From Candidatus Chloroheliaceae bacterium (GTDB lineage: Bacteria; Chloroflexota; Chloroflexia; Chloroheliales; Chloroheliaceae): 38,225 nucleotides of DNA. Shown in pieces: positions 1 to 9,397 of the stretch. The notes under the pieces were generated by a model that saw nothing but the letters and a program-made list of their open reading frames with translations, did not search any database and was not told where the DNA came from. The stretch lies in contig JACAUC010000022.1 in assembly GCA_013390945.1 (NCBI GenBank), positions 1 to 38,225 on the forward strand, written 5' to 3'. A program made the translations under genes and the position numbers. How positions within the stretch are numbered: the first letter of the stretch is position 1; each line of letters opens with the position of its first letter.

Positions 1-50
1 AGTTGATCTTGACCTACCACCTAACTTGTCAGATCGCGACTTTGCAACAG

Positions 51-77
51 CCCTATACCCGAATTATTGAGATGATA
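51..77. repeat. Possible fragment of the dispersed palindromic repeat
   Basis: This stretch resembles the right end of the complete repeat near 37965-37992: a CCCTA-run, ACCCGAA, then TTGAGATGATA. Only the right edge is present, with several mismatches, so it would be a decayed or truncated copy. The rest of 1-250 is an AT-rich leader. I see no convincing -35/-10 pair, only a TATTAT at 99-104. Confidence 0.35.
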
Positions 78-250
78 CATTACAGCTTTATTATGGTATA
101 TTATAAGAGTGTATTCAAAGGGTAACTCTCCTGAAACCGACCTTTCTGAATAGTCTGAATAGGTTGCTTTAAAATTGCTTGATTGTTGAAATAGGCGGGA
201 CTAAAAGATTATCGGCAAGCGGTTAAGCATTAATTTGGAGTAGGAGATCA

Positions 251-2836
251 ATGGTAACACAGCAAGATGAAGGCCAAAACCACTCTCTGAAGGTGGCCGA
301 AGAATTACAAAGATTACGGGCCAAGGTTGCTGAGCTTGAGTTTTCGTGCCAGCAGACCGAAGAGATCTTGTATGGGCAGGAGCAACAACTCAAGGCACTA
401 ATTGAAAATACGCCCGATATTATTTCGCGCTTTAATAGGGAATTTCGCTATATTTACATTAATCCGGTTGTAGAGCAAGTTACGGGCCTACCACCTCACT
501 TTTATATTGGAAAGAATCATCAGGAAGTGGGTGTACCCGAAGATAAGGCCGTTTTATGGCAGACCGCTTACCAAGCGGTCTTTGAAACCGGTCAGGTGAT
601 AAGGATTGAATATGATTTTCCCTCCCCTACTGGTTTGCAGTACTATCAGTCCTATCTGATACCGGAGTTCGGTAAAGATGGTACCGTCGAAGCAGTGCTA
701 AATATTGCCCGTGATGTGGGTCTCAGTAAGCGGGTGGAGGAGCAATTCCGCCGGACTACTCGGGCACTCCGGGTGCGAAGTGAATGTACTAAACTCTTGG
801 TTCAATCTCCTAGTGATACGACTGAGGCCGCTTTAATGCAGCAAATCTGCCACCAGATTGCAGAAGTGGGCGGCTATTCCCTAGTTTGGGCTGGGTTTGT
901 GGAGCAGGACGAAGCCCGTATGGTGCGCCCTATTGCCTATGCCGGGCTTGGAAGTGGCTATGTGAAAAACTTAAAGATTAGTTGGTCAGAAGATAATGAA
1001 TTTGGGCGCGGACCAGCCGGGACGGCTATTCAAATCGGTAAGCCAGTTCCATTTCATAATATCTTGACTGCCCCGGACTTTGCGCCTTGGAGGGAAGAAG
1101 CTATCAAGTATGGCTTTAAGGCGGTCTTGGCTTTGCCCCTGACCTCCGAAGGGCAGGCTTTTGGTGTCCTGACCTTTTACGCCGACCAGATCGATTCTTT
1201 TGATCGAGAAGAGACTAATCTCTTGGAAGATTTGGCTTCCGATTTGGCCTATCGAATTAATTCCCTACGTATCCAAGCCGAGCGTAACCGTGCCGCCGAA
1301 GAAGTGAATCGCTGGGCTCACTTTTTTAAACATATTAGTTTAGGGGTGTTAATAGGTAAGAACGAATCCCTCACGGTCGAAATGGTCAATCCGGCTTTTG
1401 CCGCGATGCACGGCTACACTGTGGAAGAGCTTATTGGTCAGCCGATAAGTTCTTTATTGTCACCGGAAGCCTTACCCGACCTCCTAAAATCGTCGGTGAT
1501 CGCCCAGCAACAGCACCATTATATTCATGAAACCACTGCTATCCGCAAGGATGGTAGTCTCTTCCCGGTACTAGTTGACGTAACAGTGGTAAAGGAGCTA
1601 AATGGTAAATCGTTCTACGGAATTACCAGCGTTCAAGATATTACCGAACGCAAGCAGGCCGAGGAAGCCTTGCATAAGAGCCAGCAGCAGCTTTTGCAAT
1701 CCCAGAAATTAGAATCGGTCGGAAGGCTGGCCGGTGGCATTGCCCATGACTTTAACAATTTGCTTACCACCATTACAGGCTATAGCGAATTGATTCTAAG
1801 TAGCCTAGACCCAGAGGATTTCCTCTGGTCAGATATTACGGAGATCAGTAAAGCGGCTGAACGGGCCGCCGCCCTAACCCGTCAATTGCTGGCCTTTAGC
1901 CGCCAACAGGTTTTGCAGCCCAAGATACTCAACCTTAATATCGTGATGGCTGAAATGAACAAACTACTCAGACGACTGATTGGGGAAGATGTGGAGTTAA
2001 TTACACTGCATCATCCCGATCTTCATCTGGTACGGGCCGACCCCGGCCAAATCGAACAGGTAATTATGAACTTGGCAGTCAATGCGCGTGATGCTATGCC
2101 GGAGGGCGGTAAACTTACCCTAGAAACCGCTAACGTCGAGTTAAGTCAAGAATACGTGCTAAGCCATTACCCTAATGTAAAAACTGGTTCTTACGTAATG
2201 CTGACAGTAAGCGACACGGGTTTTGGAATGGATGCTGACACCCAAGCCCGCATCTTTGAACCCTTCTTTACCACCAAGCCGATAGGCAAGGGTACCGGGC
2301 TGGGTTTGGCAACCGTCTACGGTATTATCAAACAAAGTGGAGGCTACATTTGGCTTTATAGTGAGCTGGGCGTAGGCACTACCTTCAAGATTTATCTGCC
2401 CCAAGTGGTAGAATCGGCGGAGGATGCTCCAACTAGCGTCGTGCTTGACTCCGCCAGCTTGCGCGGCTCGGAAACCATTTTGCTAGTGGAAGATGAGACG
2501 GAGGTACGTGGCCTAATGCACCGAGTCTTGGGGATATACGGCTATACAGTTTTGGAAGCCACTCACGGATATGAAGCTTTAAGGTTGTGTGAAGAATACC
2601 CCAACCCGATTGATTTAGTTATCACCGATCTGATTATGCCCCAAATGGGCGGGCAGGAGATGGTCGAAAAATTAGTCGAGTTGAAGCCAGATCTAAGAGT
2701 GCTATATATGTCCGGCTATACCGACCGGGTCTTAGGCCAGCAAGGTCTTTTAGGAGAGCGTAAAGCCTTTATGCAGAAACCTTTTACTCCGCTTGCTCTA
2801 GCTCAGAAGGTGCGCGAGGTATTGGCTCTTGCTTGA
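251..2836 (+). CDS. Soluble hybrid histidine kinase (PAS-GAF-PAS-HisKA-HATPase-REC)
   Basis: Cytosolic sensor kinase of a two-component system; no membrane segment is visible. A short coiled coil (about 10-45) leads into a PAS domain (about 46-160), a GAF domain (about 185-340), a second PAS (about 355-470) and the HisKA domain, whose phospho-acceptor is H499 in [11 protein letters not shown]. The ATPase domain shows the N box ([14 protein letters not shown]) and the DTGFGM and [11 protein letters not shown] boxes. A C-terminal receiver has its phospho-acceptor at D793 (TDLIMP). The HDFNNLL type H-box belongs to the HPK4-like group common in PAS/GAF kinases. The ATG is preceded by TAGGAG at good spacing. 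The next gene starts inside its last codons, so the two are probably co-translated. The ligand is unknown; GAF plus PAS could sense a small molecule, redox or light. Confidence 0.93.
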   Translation: MVTQQDEGQNHSLKVAEELQRLRAKVAELEFSCQQTEEILYGQEQQLKALIENTPDIISRFNREFRYIYINPVVEQVTGLPPHFYIGKNHQEVGVPEDKAVLWQTAYQAVFETGQVIRIEYDFPSPTGLQYYQSYLIPEFGKDGTVEAVLNIARDVGLSKRVEEQFRRTTRALRVRSECTKLLVQSPSDTTEAALMQQICHQIAEVGGYSLVWAGFVEQDEARMVRPIAYAGLGSGYVKNLKISWSEDNEFGRGPAGTAIQIGKPVPFHNILTAPDFAPWREEAIKYGFKAVLALPLTSEGQAFGVLTFYADQIDSFDREETNLLEDLASDLAYRINSLRIQAERNRAAEEVNRWAHFFKHISLGVLIGKNESLTVEMVNPAFAAMHGYTVEELIGQPISSLLSPEALPDLLKSSVIAQQQHHYIHETTAIRKDGSLFPVLVDVTVVKELNGKSFYGITSVQDITERKQAEEALHKSQQQLLQSQKLESVGRLAGGIAHDFNNLLTTITGYSELILSSLDPEDFLWSDITEISKAAERAAALTRQLLAFSRQQVLQPKILNLNIVMAEMNKLLRRLIGEDVELITLHHPDLHLVRADPGQIEQVIMNLAVNARDAMPEGGKLTLETANVELSQEYVLSHYPNVKTGSYVMLTVSDTGFGMDADTQARIFEPFFTTKPIGKGTGLGLATVYGIIKQSGGYIWLYSELGVGTTFKIYLPQVVESAEDAPTSVVLDSASLRGSETILLVEDETEVRGLMHRVLGIYGYTVLEATHGYEALRLCEEYPNPIDLVITDLIMPQMGGQEMVEKLVELKPDLRVLYMSGYTDRVLGQQGLLGERKAFMQKPFTPLALAQKVREVLALA

Positions 2837-4937
2837 AGCTGAATACACCGAGCTGCCTGCTAAAACGGCTAGACCGGGAGAAATCGAATGTTTGGGTCTA
2901 GCCTTTGAGAATGAGCAGCAGCGGCGGGACTATTTTCTGGATCGGCTAGGAGAGAAACTAGCCGATCCAGAATTTCGCCAAATTGAAGGCTTTCCAGTCG
3001 GTAGCACTGAAGCTATTTTGGCCCTCTCCGATCCGCCCTATTATACCGCCTGTCCCAATCCATTTATAGCGGCTTTTGTCCGGCACTATTGCCAGTCCTA
3101 TAATCCAGAAGAGCCGGGTGTTATGGAACCTTACGGCGGAGATTTCTCCTCCTCTAACCGTCACCCGGTCTATTCTTTTCATCCTTACCATACCAAAGTA
3201 CCCCCCGAAGTTATTCGGGCTTTGATCGAACATTATACTAAACCGGGCGATTTAATCCTAGATGGCTTTTGTGGTACAGGAATGACCGGGGTAGCGGCGC
3301 GTGAGGCTGGACGTAATGCCCTAATAGTGGATCTCTCTCCGGTGGCAAGTTTTATCAGTGGGGTTAACTGCCAGTCTCAGGATGGGAGGCAAGCTCTGTG
3401 GGTCTTTGAGGAAATTATAGCGGCGGCAGAGCAGAAATGGGGCTACCTCTATCAAACCGAGGAGGCACTGCAAAAACTTTCGGTAAACTATTACGTCTGG
3501 AGCGATATTTTCACCTGTCCGGCGTGTGACTATGAATTTCCTTTTTTTCCGCACGGCGTAATTCATCACAGTAACAAGGTAGAGACCCTCAAATCTTTTC
3601 CCTGCCCCTCCTGCTTGGCTCCGCTTACGGTGCGGCGCATCGCGCGAGTAGTGGTGCAAGAAAAAAAGCAGAAAGCGTTGGTGTGGGTCAATGTGGGCAA
3701 GGGAAGAGAGCGAATCAATCGTCTACCCAATGAGTACGATTTGAAACTAGCCGCGCACCTCGAAAAGATCGAACCGCTGGCGTGGTATCCTCGCGATGCG
3801 GTTAACCCGGCAGGCTACTCGGCTCAACTTGCCCAACTAGGCGATAAGGCCATCACTACTGTCTCCCGCTTTTTATCGCATCGCAATCTAATAGTTTTTT
3901 CCGACTTGTGGGAACGGGTCTCCCGGATTGAAGATGTGGCCCTAAGAAACCTTTGCCGCGCCACGTTAACCAGCATCTTTACCGTTATTTCGGAGCGTCA
4001 AGGCTATTTCGGTGGTGGCGGTGGTATGTCAGGAAACCTTTATATGCCCATTGTGCGAATGGAGAAGAATATCTACGCTACGCTACGCCGCAAGTTGGCT
4101 CGGCTCAAAGAAGCGGAGCGAGCCAAAGAAAACTTGCCGACACGGGTGCTAGTCTCCAATCAGTCTACTACCCAACTCAGTGCTATCCCCTCTGCCACGA
4201 TAGATTATATCTATACCGATCCTCCTTTTGGAGCGAACATCATCTACAGTGAGGTGAATTTAATGTTGGAGGCGTGGCTACAGGTTAAGACTAATCAGGA
4301 AGCGGAGGCGGTGATAGATACTACCCGCCAACGTAATTTTGAGAGCTATGCTACCCTGCTGCGAGATTGTTTCCAAGAATATTTCCGCGTATTAAAGCCG
4401 GGCCACTGGATGACCGTTGAATTTCATAATGCTACTGCTAGAGTCTGGAATCTACTCCAGACCGCCATTGGTGAAAGTGGTTTTGTAGTCGCCGGAGTAG
4501 GGGTAGTTGATAAGGGTAGCACTACTATTTTGGCCGATATTCGGCCCGGCGCGGTCAAATCTGATCTGCTAATATCGGCGTACAAGCCTGTCGCTGCTTC
4601 GGCGGAGGGTTTTCGGTTAGAAACGGGTACGGAGCAAGAGGTTTGGGATTTTGTCGGTCGCTATTTGCAACAACTACCGCTCTTGCCTAAGTTGCAACCC
4701 TCAAAAGAACCCGCCGAGGTGATGGTTGAGCGGATGGGCTATTTGCTCTTTGACCGGATGGTGGCCTTTCAGGTGCAGCGTGGGGCGACGGTTCCTCTCT
4801 CGGCGGCTCAATTTTATGATGAATTACCCCGTCGGTTTTGCCTGCGCGAGGGCATGTACTTTTTACCCGCTCAAGCCCTAGCCTATGACCGCTACCATTT
4901 AGCTCCAACTACACAAGAGAGGACGAGTTCAGACTAA
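2829..4937 (+). CDS. DNA methyltransferase (N6-adenine/N4-cytosine type) with zinc ribbon
   Basis: An amino-methyltransferase acting on DNA through S-adenosylmethionine. Motif I is LILDGFCGTGMTG (about 142-154) and the catalytic motif IV is TDPPFG (D464-F467). A second DPPYY-type motif lies near the N-terminus (SDPPYYTACPNP, 68-79), typical of large DNA methylases of this type. Between motif I and motif IV sits a CPxC/CPxC zinc ribbon (C230, C233, C259, C262), followed by a glycine-rich YFGGGGGMSG segment. The TTG start overlaps the kinase stop by 8 bp; GAGG lies upstream. No endonuclease, specificity subunit or BREX/DISARM gene is nearby, so it looks like an orphan. It could methylate for regulation or be the remnant of a larger system. 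The stop codon overlaps the stop of the convergent gene. Confidence 0.85.
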   Translation: MLEAEYTELPAKTARPGEIECLGLAFENEQQRRDYFLDRLGEKLADPEFRQIEGFPVGSTEAILALSDPPYYTACPNPFIAAFVRHYCQSYNPEEPGVMEPYGGDFSSSNRHPVYSFHPYHTKVPPEVIRALIEHYTKPGDLILDGFCGTGMTGVAAREAGRNALIVDLSPVASFISGVNCQSQDGRQALWVFEEIIAAAEQKWGYLYQTEEALQKLSVNYYVWSDIFTCPACDYEFPFFPHGVIHHSNKVETLKSFPCPSCLAPLTVRRIARVVVQEKKQKALVWVNVGKGRERINRLPNEYDLKLAAHLEKIEPLAWYPRDAVNPAGYSAQLAQLGDKAITTVSRFLSHRNLIVFSDLWERVSRIEDVALRNLCRATLTSIFTVISERQGYFGGGGGMSGNLYMPIVRMEKNIYATLRRKLARLKEAERAKENLPTRVLVSNQSTTQLSAIPSATIDYIYTDPPFGANIIYSEVNLMLEAWLQVKTNQEAEAVIDTTRQRNFESYATLLRDCFQEYFRVLKPGHWMTVEFHNATARVWNLLQTAIGESGFVVAGVGVVDKGSTTILADIRPGAVKSDLLISAYKPVAASAEGFRLETGTEQEVWDFVGRYLQQLPLLPKLQPSKEPAEVMVERMGYLLFDRMVAFQVQRGATVPLSAAQFYDELPRRFCLREGMYFLPAQALAYDRYHLAPTTQERTSSD

Positions 4938-6877
4938 TAGCCGAACCGTTCGGCAATGGCCGGGCTACCTAACAAACCTAATTCTACCTCGTAGGGTGTG
5001 CCTTTGTGTTCTGGGTGATACTCAAAGCGGGCGCGTTCAAAGTATTGCACGACGTAAAAGTGACCATCAGCCAAATTTGTTTCGCCAAACTCCTCGCTGA
5101 TGGGGTAGCCAAAGATGGCTAAACCACCGCGTTTCTCCCAGTAAGTTTTGAAAGTTCCAACCAGATTGTGTCCAGTCTCTTTGAAATAGATTCGGTCGGG
5201 GGGTGTTGGAATTGGCGTAGGGCCGGGCTTTGTCGGAATCGGGGTGGCTGTTGGCACGAGCGTTTGTGCCCGGTCAAAGGTACGACAGCCTTTTGCCAGC
5301 AGTTCATTGCCCAGCAGACCCAGCAAAACTTCGTAATTAGTTCCGGCGTTCTCCGGGTGATACTCAAAGCGTTCGCGCTCGAACCATTGCACCATGTAGA
5401 TCTTACCGCTACCTGAATCGAGTTCTTTATAAGGTTCGGTTAGCGGCAGGCCAAAGAGATCCGTCCCTCCATATTTAAGCCAGTAGTTTAGGAAGGGACC
5501 GCTCAAAGTGTGTCCGGTCTGAGAGAAGTAGTAGGGTGCGGTGGGATTAGTTGCCGACCATTGTATCGCTGGAGCCGCTACCGCCGCTTTGGGCAGGTTG
5601 GGTGCAGCCAAAGTTTGATAGCTGAGATAGGCTGGTTTGTAGCGTACAATCTTGCCAAAATAGGGGTTATAATTTAATTTGTCATCGGCGGCCAAATGGA
5701 CTAGGCCCATTGGAACTAGTTGATTATTTACATAGAAATCTTCAAACTTGAACCAGAAGACGGTGGCAATATCTTGCTGTTTTAAGGCCGCTTGAGTGTA
5801 AAAGATTTTTAAATATTGGGCTTGTTCCTCGTCCTCCCGTCCACTGGCTATTCCGCTACCGCAATTGTTGTTGTTTTTAGTGCCAAACAAACCAGTTTCG
5901 GTAATCCATAACTTATTGTGGGTATCGCCCATTTGCCGCATCAAATTTTTGGCCTGATCTACCGTATAAAGCGCATCCCAAGCACTAGGGAAATAGGGAT
6001 GCCAAGCCACGCCGTCAAATGGAAAGGGATTATCTTCAAAATGAGTGCCGCTTTGTTTGAAGGTTTGTACCGCCTTGGATTGGTAAATCCCGCGCAGGTA
6101 AAGCACATGATCTAGGCGTGGATCGCCTGTGGCAATGGTGGCCCCTAGAATGAGTTTTATGGTTGGATGGGACGGTTTGGTGTGGGCGTAGCTCAGGGTC
6201 ATTACTGTGCCTACTTTTTCCGGGTCAGCCTTAAAGCCGTACCAGCTATTTGGCTCATTGAGGATCTCGTAGGCGGCCACTTGGTCGCCATAGTAGTCGG
6301 CAATTTCTCTAACTCGGCCTGCAAAGAAGCGAATGTAGGGGTTAGAGCCATCGTAGAGATCGGAGGGGTCATTGAGATGGGTATAGTGTAGATCTTTATC
6401 GCCTGCGTTTTGATTGAGTACCAAATCTCCGCCGAGTAGGGCCACAACTTTGAGACCGTAGCGTGGTGCAATCTCTTTGATGAAAGGATCGTACTTACTA
6501 AAATCAATGTAACCACCGCGCTTATCGGCCCGGTTTTCGGCGTGGAACTCAATCCGTATCCAACGCGCTCCCATCATACTGATCTCTTGGGCGAAGTGTT
6601 CCTCCAGTGCCAAATTAGGGCGACCGGGATTCGTGGGATCACTATTGAAATCATACCAAGGATCACGTCCTACCACCCCAAAGAAATCTGGTGGGGCGAT
6701 TGCCTTCGGCTCCGAGGTTGGGGTAGCACTCAGATAAAAAGAGGGCGAGGGAGCCGCCTGTACCGCTTGGGTAGAAGTAGAAAGTAGTGTAAGCAGGAAG
6801 TTGCTGAGCAAAAAACATAAAGTTAGCACCGCTGTCCGCCGAAACGTAGCATTGTAGTGATAGTACAACACAGCCAA
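4934..6877 (-). CDS. Secreted glycoside hydrolase-like protein (clan GH-A) with two C-terminal repeat domains
   Basis: An N-terminal signal peptide (hydrophobic 15-33, likely cleavage after AVQA near 41) leads to a TIM-barrel-like domain (about 62-425). It has the two glutamates expected of a retaining clan GH-A hydrolase: E208 in YEILNEPN as acid/base and E327 in LWITETG as nucleophile. Family GH5, GH39 or GH42-like are all possible. Two ~80-residue repeats follow (about 449-530 and 566-645), each with ETGHxLxGxF, GG(L/T)xxFG(Y/L)P, a FERxRFEYHPE segment and a G-L-L-G end, joined by a proline/threonine linker. The same domain occurs in three other genes here. The start is TTG with GGGGGAG just upstream; a downstream in-frame start is possible. 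Its substrate is probably a polysaccharide outside the cell. Confidence 0.82.
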   Translation of the reverse strand: MAVLYYHYNATFRRTAVLTLCFLLSNFLLTLLSTSTQAVQAAPSPSFYLSATPTSEPKAIAPPDFFGVVGRDPWYDFNSDPTNPGRPNLALEEHFAQEISMMGARWIRIEFHAENRADKRGGYIDFSKYDPFIKEIAPRYGLKVVALLGGDLVLNQNAGDKDLHYTHLNDPSDLYDGSNPYIRFFAGRVREIADYYGDQVAAYEILNEPNSWYGFKADPEKVGTVMTLSYAHTKPSHPTIKLILGATIATGDPRLDHVLYLRGIYQSKAVQTFKQSGTHFEDNPFPFDGVAWHPYFPSAWDALYTVDQAKNLMRQMGDTHNKLWITETGLFGTKNNNNCGSGIASGREDEEQAQYLKIFYTQAALKQQDIATVFWFKFEDFYVNNQLVPMGLVHLAADDKLNYNPYFGKIVRYKPAYLSYQTLAAPNLPKAAVAAPAIQWSATNPTAPYYFSQTGHTLSGPFLNYWLKYGGTDLFGLPLTEPYKELDSGSGKIYMVQWFERERFEYHPENAGTNYEVLLGLLGNELLAKGCRTFDRAQTLVPTATPIPTKPGPTPIPTPPDRIYFKETGHNLVGTFKTYWEKRGGLAIFGYPISEEFGETNLADGHFYVVQYFERARFEYHPEHKGTPYEVELGLLGSPAIAERFGY

Positions 6878-7037
6878 TAATCTCCCCCAAGGTTAGTTCT
6901 ACATTTGACTAAAGATCTTGCGCTAGGAAAAGGTTTCCGTTATTCTAAATAACGTTTGAAGGCGTGGCTTGGTTGCACCTCCTGAAATTTGTATTAGGGC
7001 TTGGAAATCCCGAACCCCCTTTATATGACAGACATAA

Positions 7038-7081
7038 AGTAGCCTATTATCAACCTCTTTTGAGATTAATAACAGGCTACT
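7038..7081 (-). terminator. Stem-loop between the gap operon and the hydrolase gene
   Basis: Arms 7038-7050 and 7069-7081 pair over 13 positions around an 18-nt loop. The single mismatch on the plus strand becomes a G-U pair on the minus-strand RNA, which favours a role for minus transcription coming from gap. No strong U tract follows, so it may be a processing or stabilising stem rather than a classic terminator. Confidence 0.5.
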
Positions 7082-7153
7082 GGCTTAGTACAATTTGACA
7101 GAGAAAGGCAGGAAATTAAAGCATCTACTTTCTATGTCTTATTTATGTGCAAT

Positions 7154-7179
7154 CCCACGCTCTTATTTAGAGCGGTGGG
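7154..7179 (-). terminator. Hairpin enclosing the gap stop codon
   Basis: Arms 7154-7162 and 7170-7179 pair over 9 bp with one bulged base. The stop codon of gap (7167-7169) lies in the loop. A second stem follows about 70 bp downstream. It may protect the 3' end of the operon mRNA or end transcription; there is no long U run. Confidence 0.45.
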
Positions 7180-8264
7180 CTTTCCGGCGCATAACCGCTC
7201 ATTACGATTGTCCGATTGAGGCTCTCCGGTTGTACCGACCAAGTGCGATGTGGCGGCTCGGCCTCTTTTTCGCGGGCGGAGATGTAGGCGGCCAAATCCA
7301 CGATTCGGCTGGCATAGCCCCACTCATTGTCGTACCAAACTACTATCCGGGCGAGATCCTTATTCAAAGCGGTACTGGCTCCATCCACAATCGCCGAATG
7401 GCTATTGCCTCGGAAGTCACTGGAGACCAATTCTAGCTCGGTATAATCTAGCACACCCTTCAAACGACCGATGGAGGCATCTGATAGGGCGTTATTAATC
7501 TCCTTGACCGTAGCTTTGCGTTGCAAGTTTACCACCAAATCTACTACCGAAACCGTTAAAGTCGGAACCCGATAGGAGATGCCATGGAAGCGTCCTGCTA
7601 AGGCTGGAATAACGATACCGAGGGCTTTGGTAGCTCCGGTTGAGGTAGGGATAATGTTAGCGGCTCCGGCTCTAGCTCGACGTGGGTCGGTATGGCTTCG
7701 ATCCAAGATTCGCTGATCGTTGGTATAGGAGTGGATGGTGGTCATCATACCGCTCTCTATGCCAAAATTATTTTGCAAAACCGAGGCTACCGGGGCCAAC
7801 GCATTAGTGGTACAGGAAGCTGCCGAAATAATCTGGTGTTGATCCGGGTGATAATCCGACTCGTTCACACCAGCTACTAGGGTAATTTCGGCTCCTTTGC
7901 TAGGAGCGGTAATGAGTACCCGTTCGGCTCCCGCTTGCAAGTGGGCCGCTGCTTTATCGGCGTTGGTAAAAACACCAGTGGACTCAATCACCAGATCCAC
8001 GCCCCAATCCTTCCAAGGAATTTCAAGGGGGTTGGAGAAGGAACTGATCTCAATGGGTTTCCCATTAGTCAAGATTTTACCATTTGCTACCTCAACCCGG
8101 CCTTTAAAGGGTCCATAAGTCGAGTCAAACTGTAGCATGTGGGCGTTGATTTCTGGGCTACCTCGGTCATTGATAGCTACCAAGTCGAGGTCAATACCGC
8201 GCTCCAGAGCGGAGCGTATCACCAAACGTCCAATGCGACCAAAACCATTTATGCCGATCCGCAT
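7167..8264 (-). CDS. gap: Glyceraldehyde-3-phosphate dehydrogenase, type I, Calvin-cycle-like
   Basis: Interconverts 1,3-bisphosphoglycerate and glyceraldehyde-3-phosphate. The Rossmann motif INGFGRIGR (5-13), catalytic C151 in SCTTN and H178 are all present. Cofactor positions are unusual: D33 is followed by R34, and the position that is proline in NAD-specific enzymes (P188, Bacillus numbering) is serine here (S190, in LDRSH), as in chloroplast A-type enzymes. This suggests NADP(H) can be used, fitting carbon fixation. The C-terminus runs about 30 residues past the usual end without any cysteine, so it is not a CP12-like redox tail. AGGAGG lies ten bases before the ATG. It is the last gene of aldolase-prk-gap, 115 bp after prk. 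Confidence 0.95.
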   Translation of the reverse strand: MRIGINGFGRIGRLVIRSALERGIDLDLVAINDRGSPEINAHMLQFDSTYGPFKGRVEVANGKILTNGKPIEISSFSNPLEIPWKDWGVDLVIESTGVFTNADKAAAHLQAGAERVLITAPSKGAEITLVAGVNESDYHPDQHQIISAASCTTNALAPVASVLQNNFGIESGMMTTIHSYTNDQRILDRSHTDPRRARAGAANIIPTSTGATKALGIVIPALAGRFHGISYRVPTLTVSVVDLVVNLQRKATVKEINNALSDASIGRLKGVLDYTELELVSSDFRGNSHSAIVDGASTALNKDLARIVVWYDNEWGYASRIVDLAAYISAREKEAEPPHRTWSVQPESLNRTIVMSGYAPESPPL

Positions 8265-8289
8265 AGTAAAACGAACCTCCTATTTTTAG

Positions 8290-8364
8290 CTAGAGGTCTT
8301 CAAAATAGAGATAAGGCAAAGCGGCCTTTTAGCCTGAAAGCCCTCTAAATTTGAAGACCCCTAG
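8290..8364 (-). other. Intercistronic stem-loop between prk and gap
   Basis: Arms 8290-8304 and 8350-8364 pair over 15 positions; the one A-C mismatch on the plus strand is a G-U pair in the minus-strand mRNA. The loop can form a smaller GGC/GCC stem. It lies within the 115-bp gap ahead of the gap ribosome site, with no U tract, so mRNA stabilisation or partial attenuation is more likely than full termination. Confidence 0.5.
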
Positions 8365-8379
8365 TATCAACGTTAAAAT

Positions 8380-9318
8380 TTAGTTGTGAGTTCCCACTCT
8401 GTGACGCGCCCTTAATAAGTGATAGGCAATGAAGAGTTGGGTCAAAGCGAGGGGATGGCTGCGCCCACTCATCTGTCCGGAGGTATAAAGGCCCAATTCC
8501 TTTTCAGGGTCATGACCGGTCAGTTTGAGTTCTTCAAGGATATAGTGTTCTAGTTTAAGAGCCTTTTCGGTGGTGATGTTGCCCGCAATTTCCACAAACT
8601 CGGCTACTTTCCCACTTTCACGCCCATTGTAAAGGCGTACCCCTTTAGCGCCGTCTGGCTGGGTAACGACCTTGCTAAAATCAGGATGTTGCAGGTTGCC
8701 CGTCATGGTCAACTTGACGTTGAGGAACTGATCGGCCTGTGGCGTGGCTTCTTGGTTCTCCGCCGGGTAAAACCGGACAATGGTATCAGCATAAGCCCGT
8801 TGTGGGCGGATAAATGCGGCGGAATCGGGTTCACGCACTTCAAGGTCGGCGATGACTTGTTCGGGAGTATAGCCACGCTTGGTGGTATCTCGCACTACTT
8901 TCCAACGTCGGCGCAGATCCTCAGAGGGGTCAAGGAAAATACGAATGTCGAAGACTTCGCGCATCTCCTTGGTGGTGTAAGCCAACAGACCGTCAATAAT
9001 GACATATTCCGCCGGGGTGGTGTAGACCGGAGCATCAAAGTCACCCTTGCTGTGATTATAAACTGGCTTCAGAATGGGCTTGCCTTCAGCAAGCAACTTC
9101 AAATGCTGTTCCATAATGTCCATATAATTGGCACTAGGATGTAGCGGGGTAACGTTATGTTCTTTGCGCTGTGTGCGGTTATATTTATGGTAATCATCTA
9201 TACAGATACTGATGACGCGCTCTGGGCCTAGCAACTGTTCGATACCCTGGGTTAGGGTAGTCTTCCCAGTAGCACTATCGCCCATCACGCCTACCATCAC
9301 TGGCCTTGAATTGCCCAT
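8380..9318 (-). CDS. prk: Phosphoribulokinase
   Basis: ATP-dependent phosphorylation of ribulose-5-phosphate to ribulose-1,5-bisphosphate, the committed regeneration step of the Calvin cycle. The P-loop is GDSATGKTT (13-21), followed by SICIDDYHKYNR with the conserved aspartates, the HPSANYMD segment and a Walker-B-like VIIDGLLAY. At 312 residues it lies between the classic short (class I) and long (class II) enzymes. The P-loop lacks the regulatory cysteine of plant and cyanobacterial enzymes (GDSGCGKS), and I see only one cysteine in the protein, so thioredoxin/CP12 control is unlikely. It sits between the aldolase (79 bp upstream) and gap (115 bp downstream), all on the minus strand. A uridine-kinase-like role is an alternative, but the neighbours argue for PRK. 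Confidence 0.9.
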   Translation of the reverse strand: MGNSRPVMVGVMGDSATGKTTLTQGIEQLLGPERVISICIDDYHKYNRTQRKEHNVTPLHPSANYMDIMEQHLKLLAEGKPILKPVYNHSKGDFDAPVYTTPAEYVIIDGLLAYTTKEMREVFDIRIFLDPSEDLRRRWKVVRDTTKRGYTPEQVIADLEVREPDSAAFIRPQRAYADTIVRFYPAENQEATPQADQFLNVKLTMTGNLQHPDFSKVVTQPDGAKGVRLYNGRESGKVAEFVEIAGNITTEKALKLEHYILEELKLTGHDPEKELGLYTSGQMSGRSHPLALTQLFIAYHLLRARHRVGTHN

Positions 9319-9351
9319 GTCTCTCTCACCATCTTCCTTATATTTATAGTT

Positions 9352-9381
9352 GAGCTACCGGGTTTTAAAGCCCGGTAGCTC
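9352..9381 (-). other. Perfect stem-loop between aldolase and prk
   Basis: GAGCTACCGGG (9352-9362) and CCCGGTAGCTC (9371-9381) are perfectly complementary and can extend through the T4/A3 loop. On the minus strand the stem ends 16 bases past the aldolase stop and is not followed by a U run. A read-through attenuator or an mRNA stability element within the operon is the best reading. Confidence 0.6.
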
Positions 9382-9397
9382 TTGTCTTATTAACCTG

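Noticed and set aside
2829..4937. Restriction-modification or BREX/DISARM defence locus
   Set aside because: No nuclease, helicase, ATPase or specificity gene is near; the neighbours are a sensor kinase and a secreted hydrolase.
7095..7436. Plus-strand frame of 113 codons over the 3' end of gap
   Set aside because: It lies opposite the well-conserved gap gene and its sequence resembles no family; a shadow frame.
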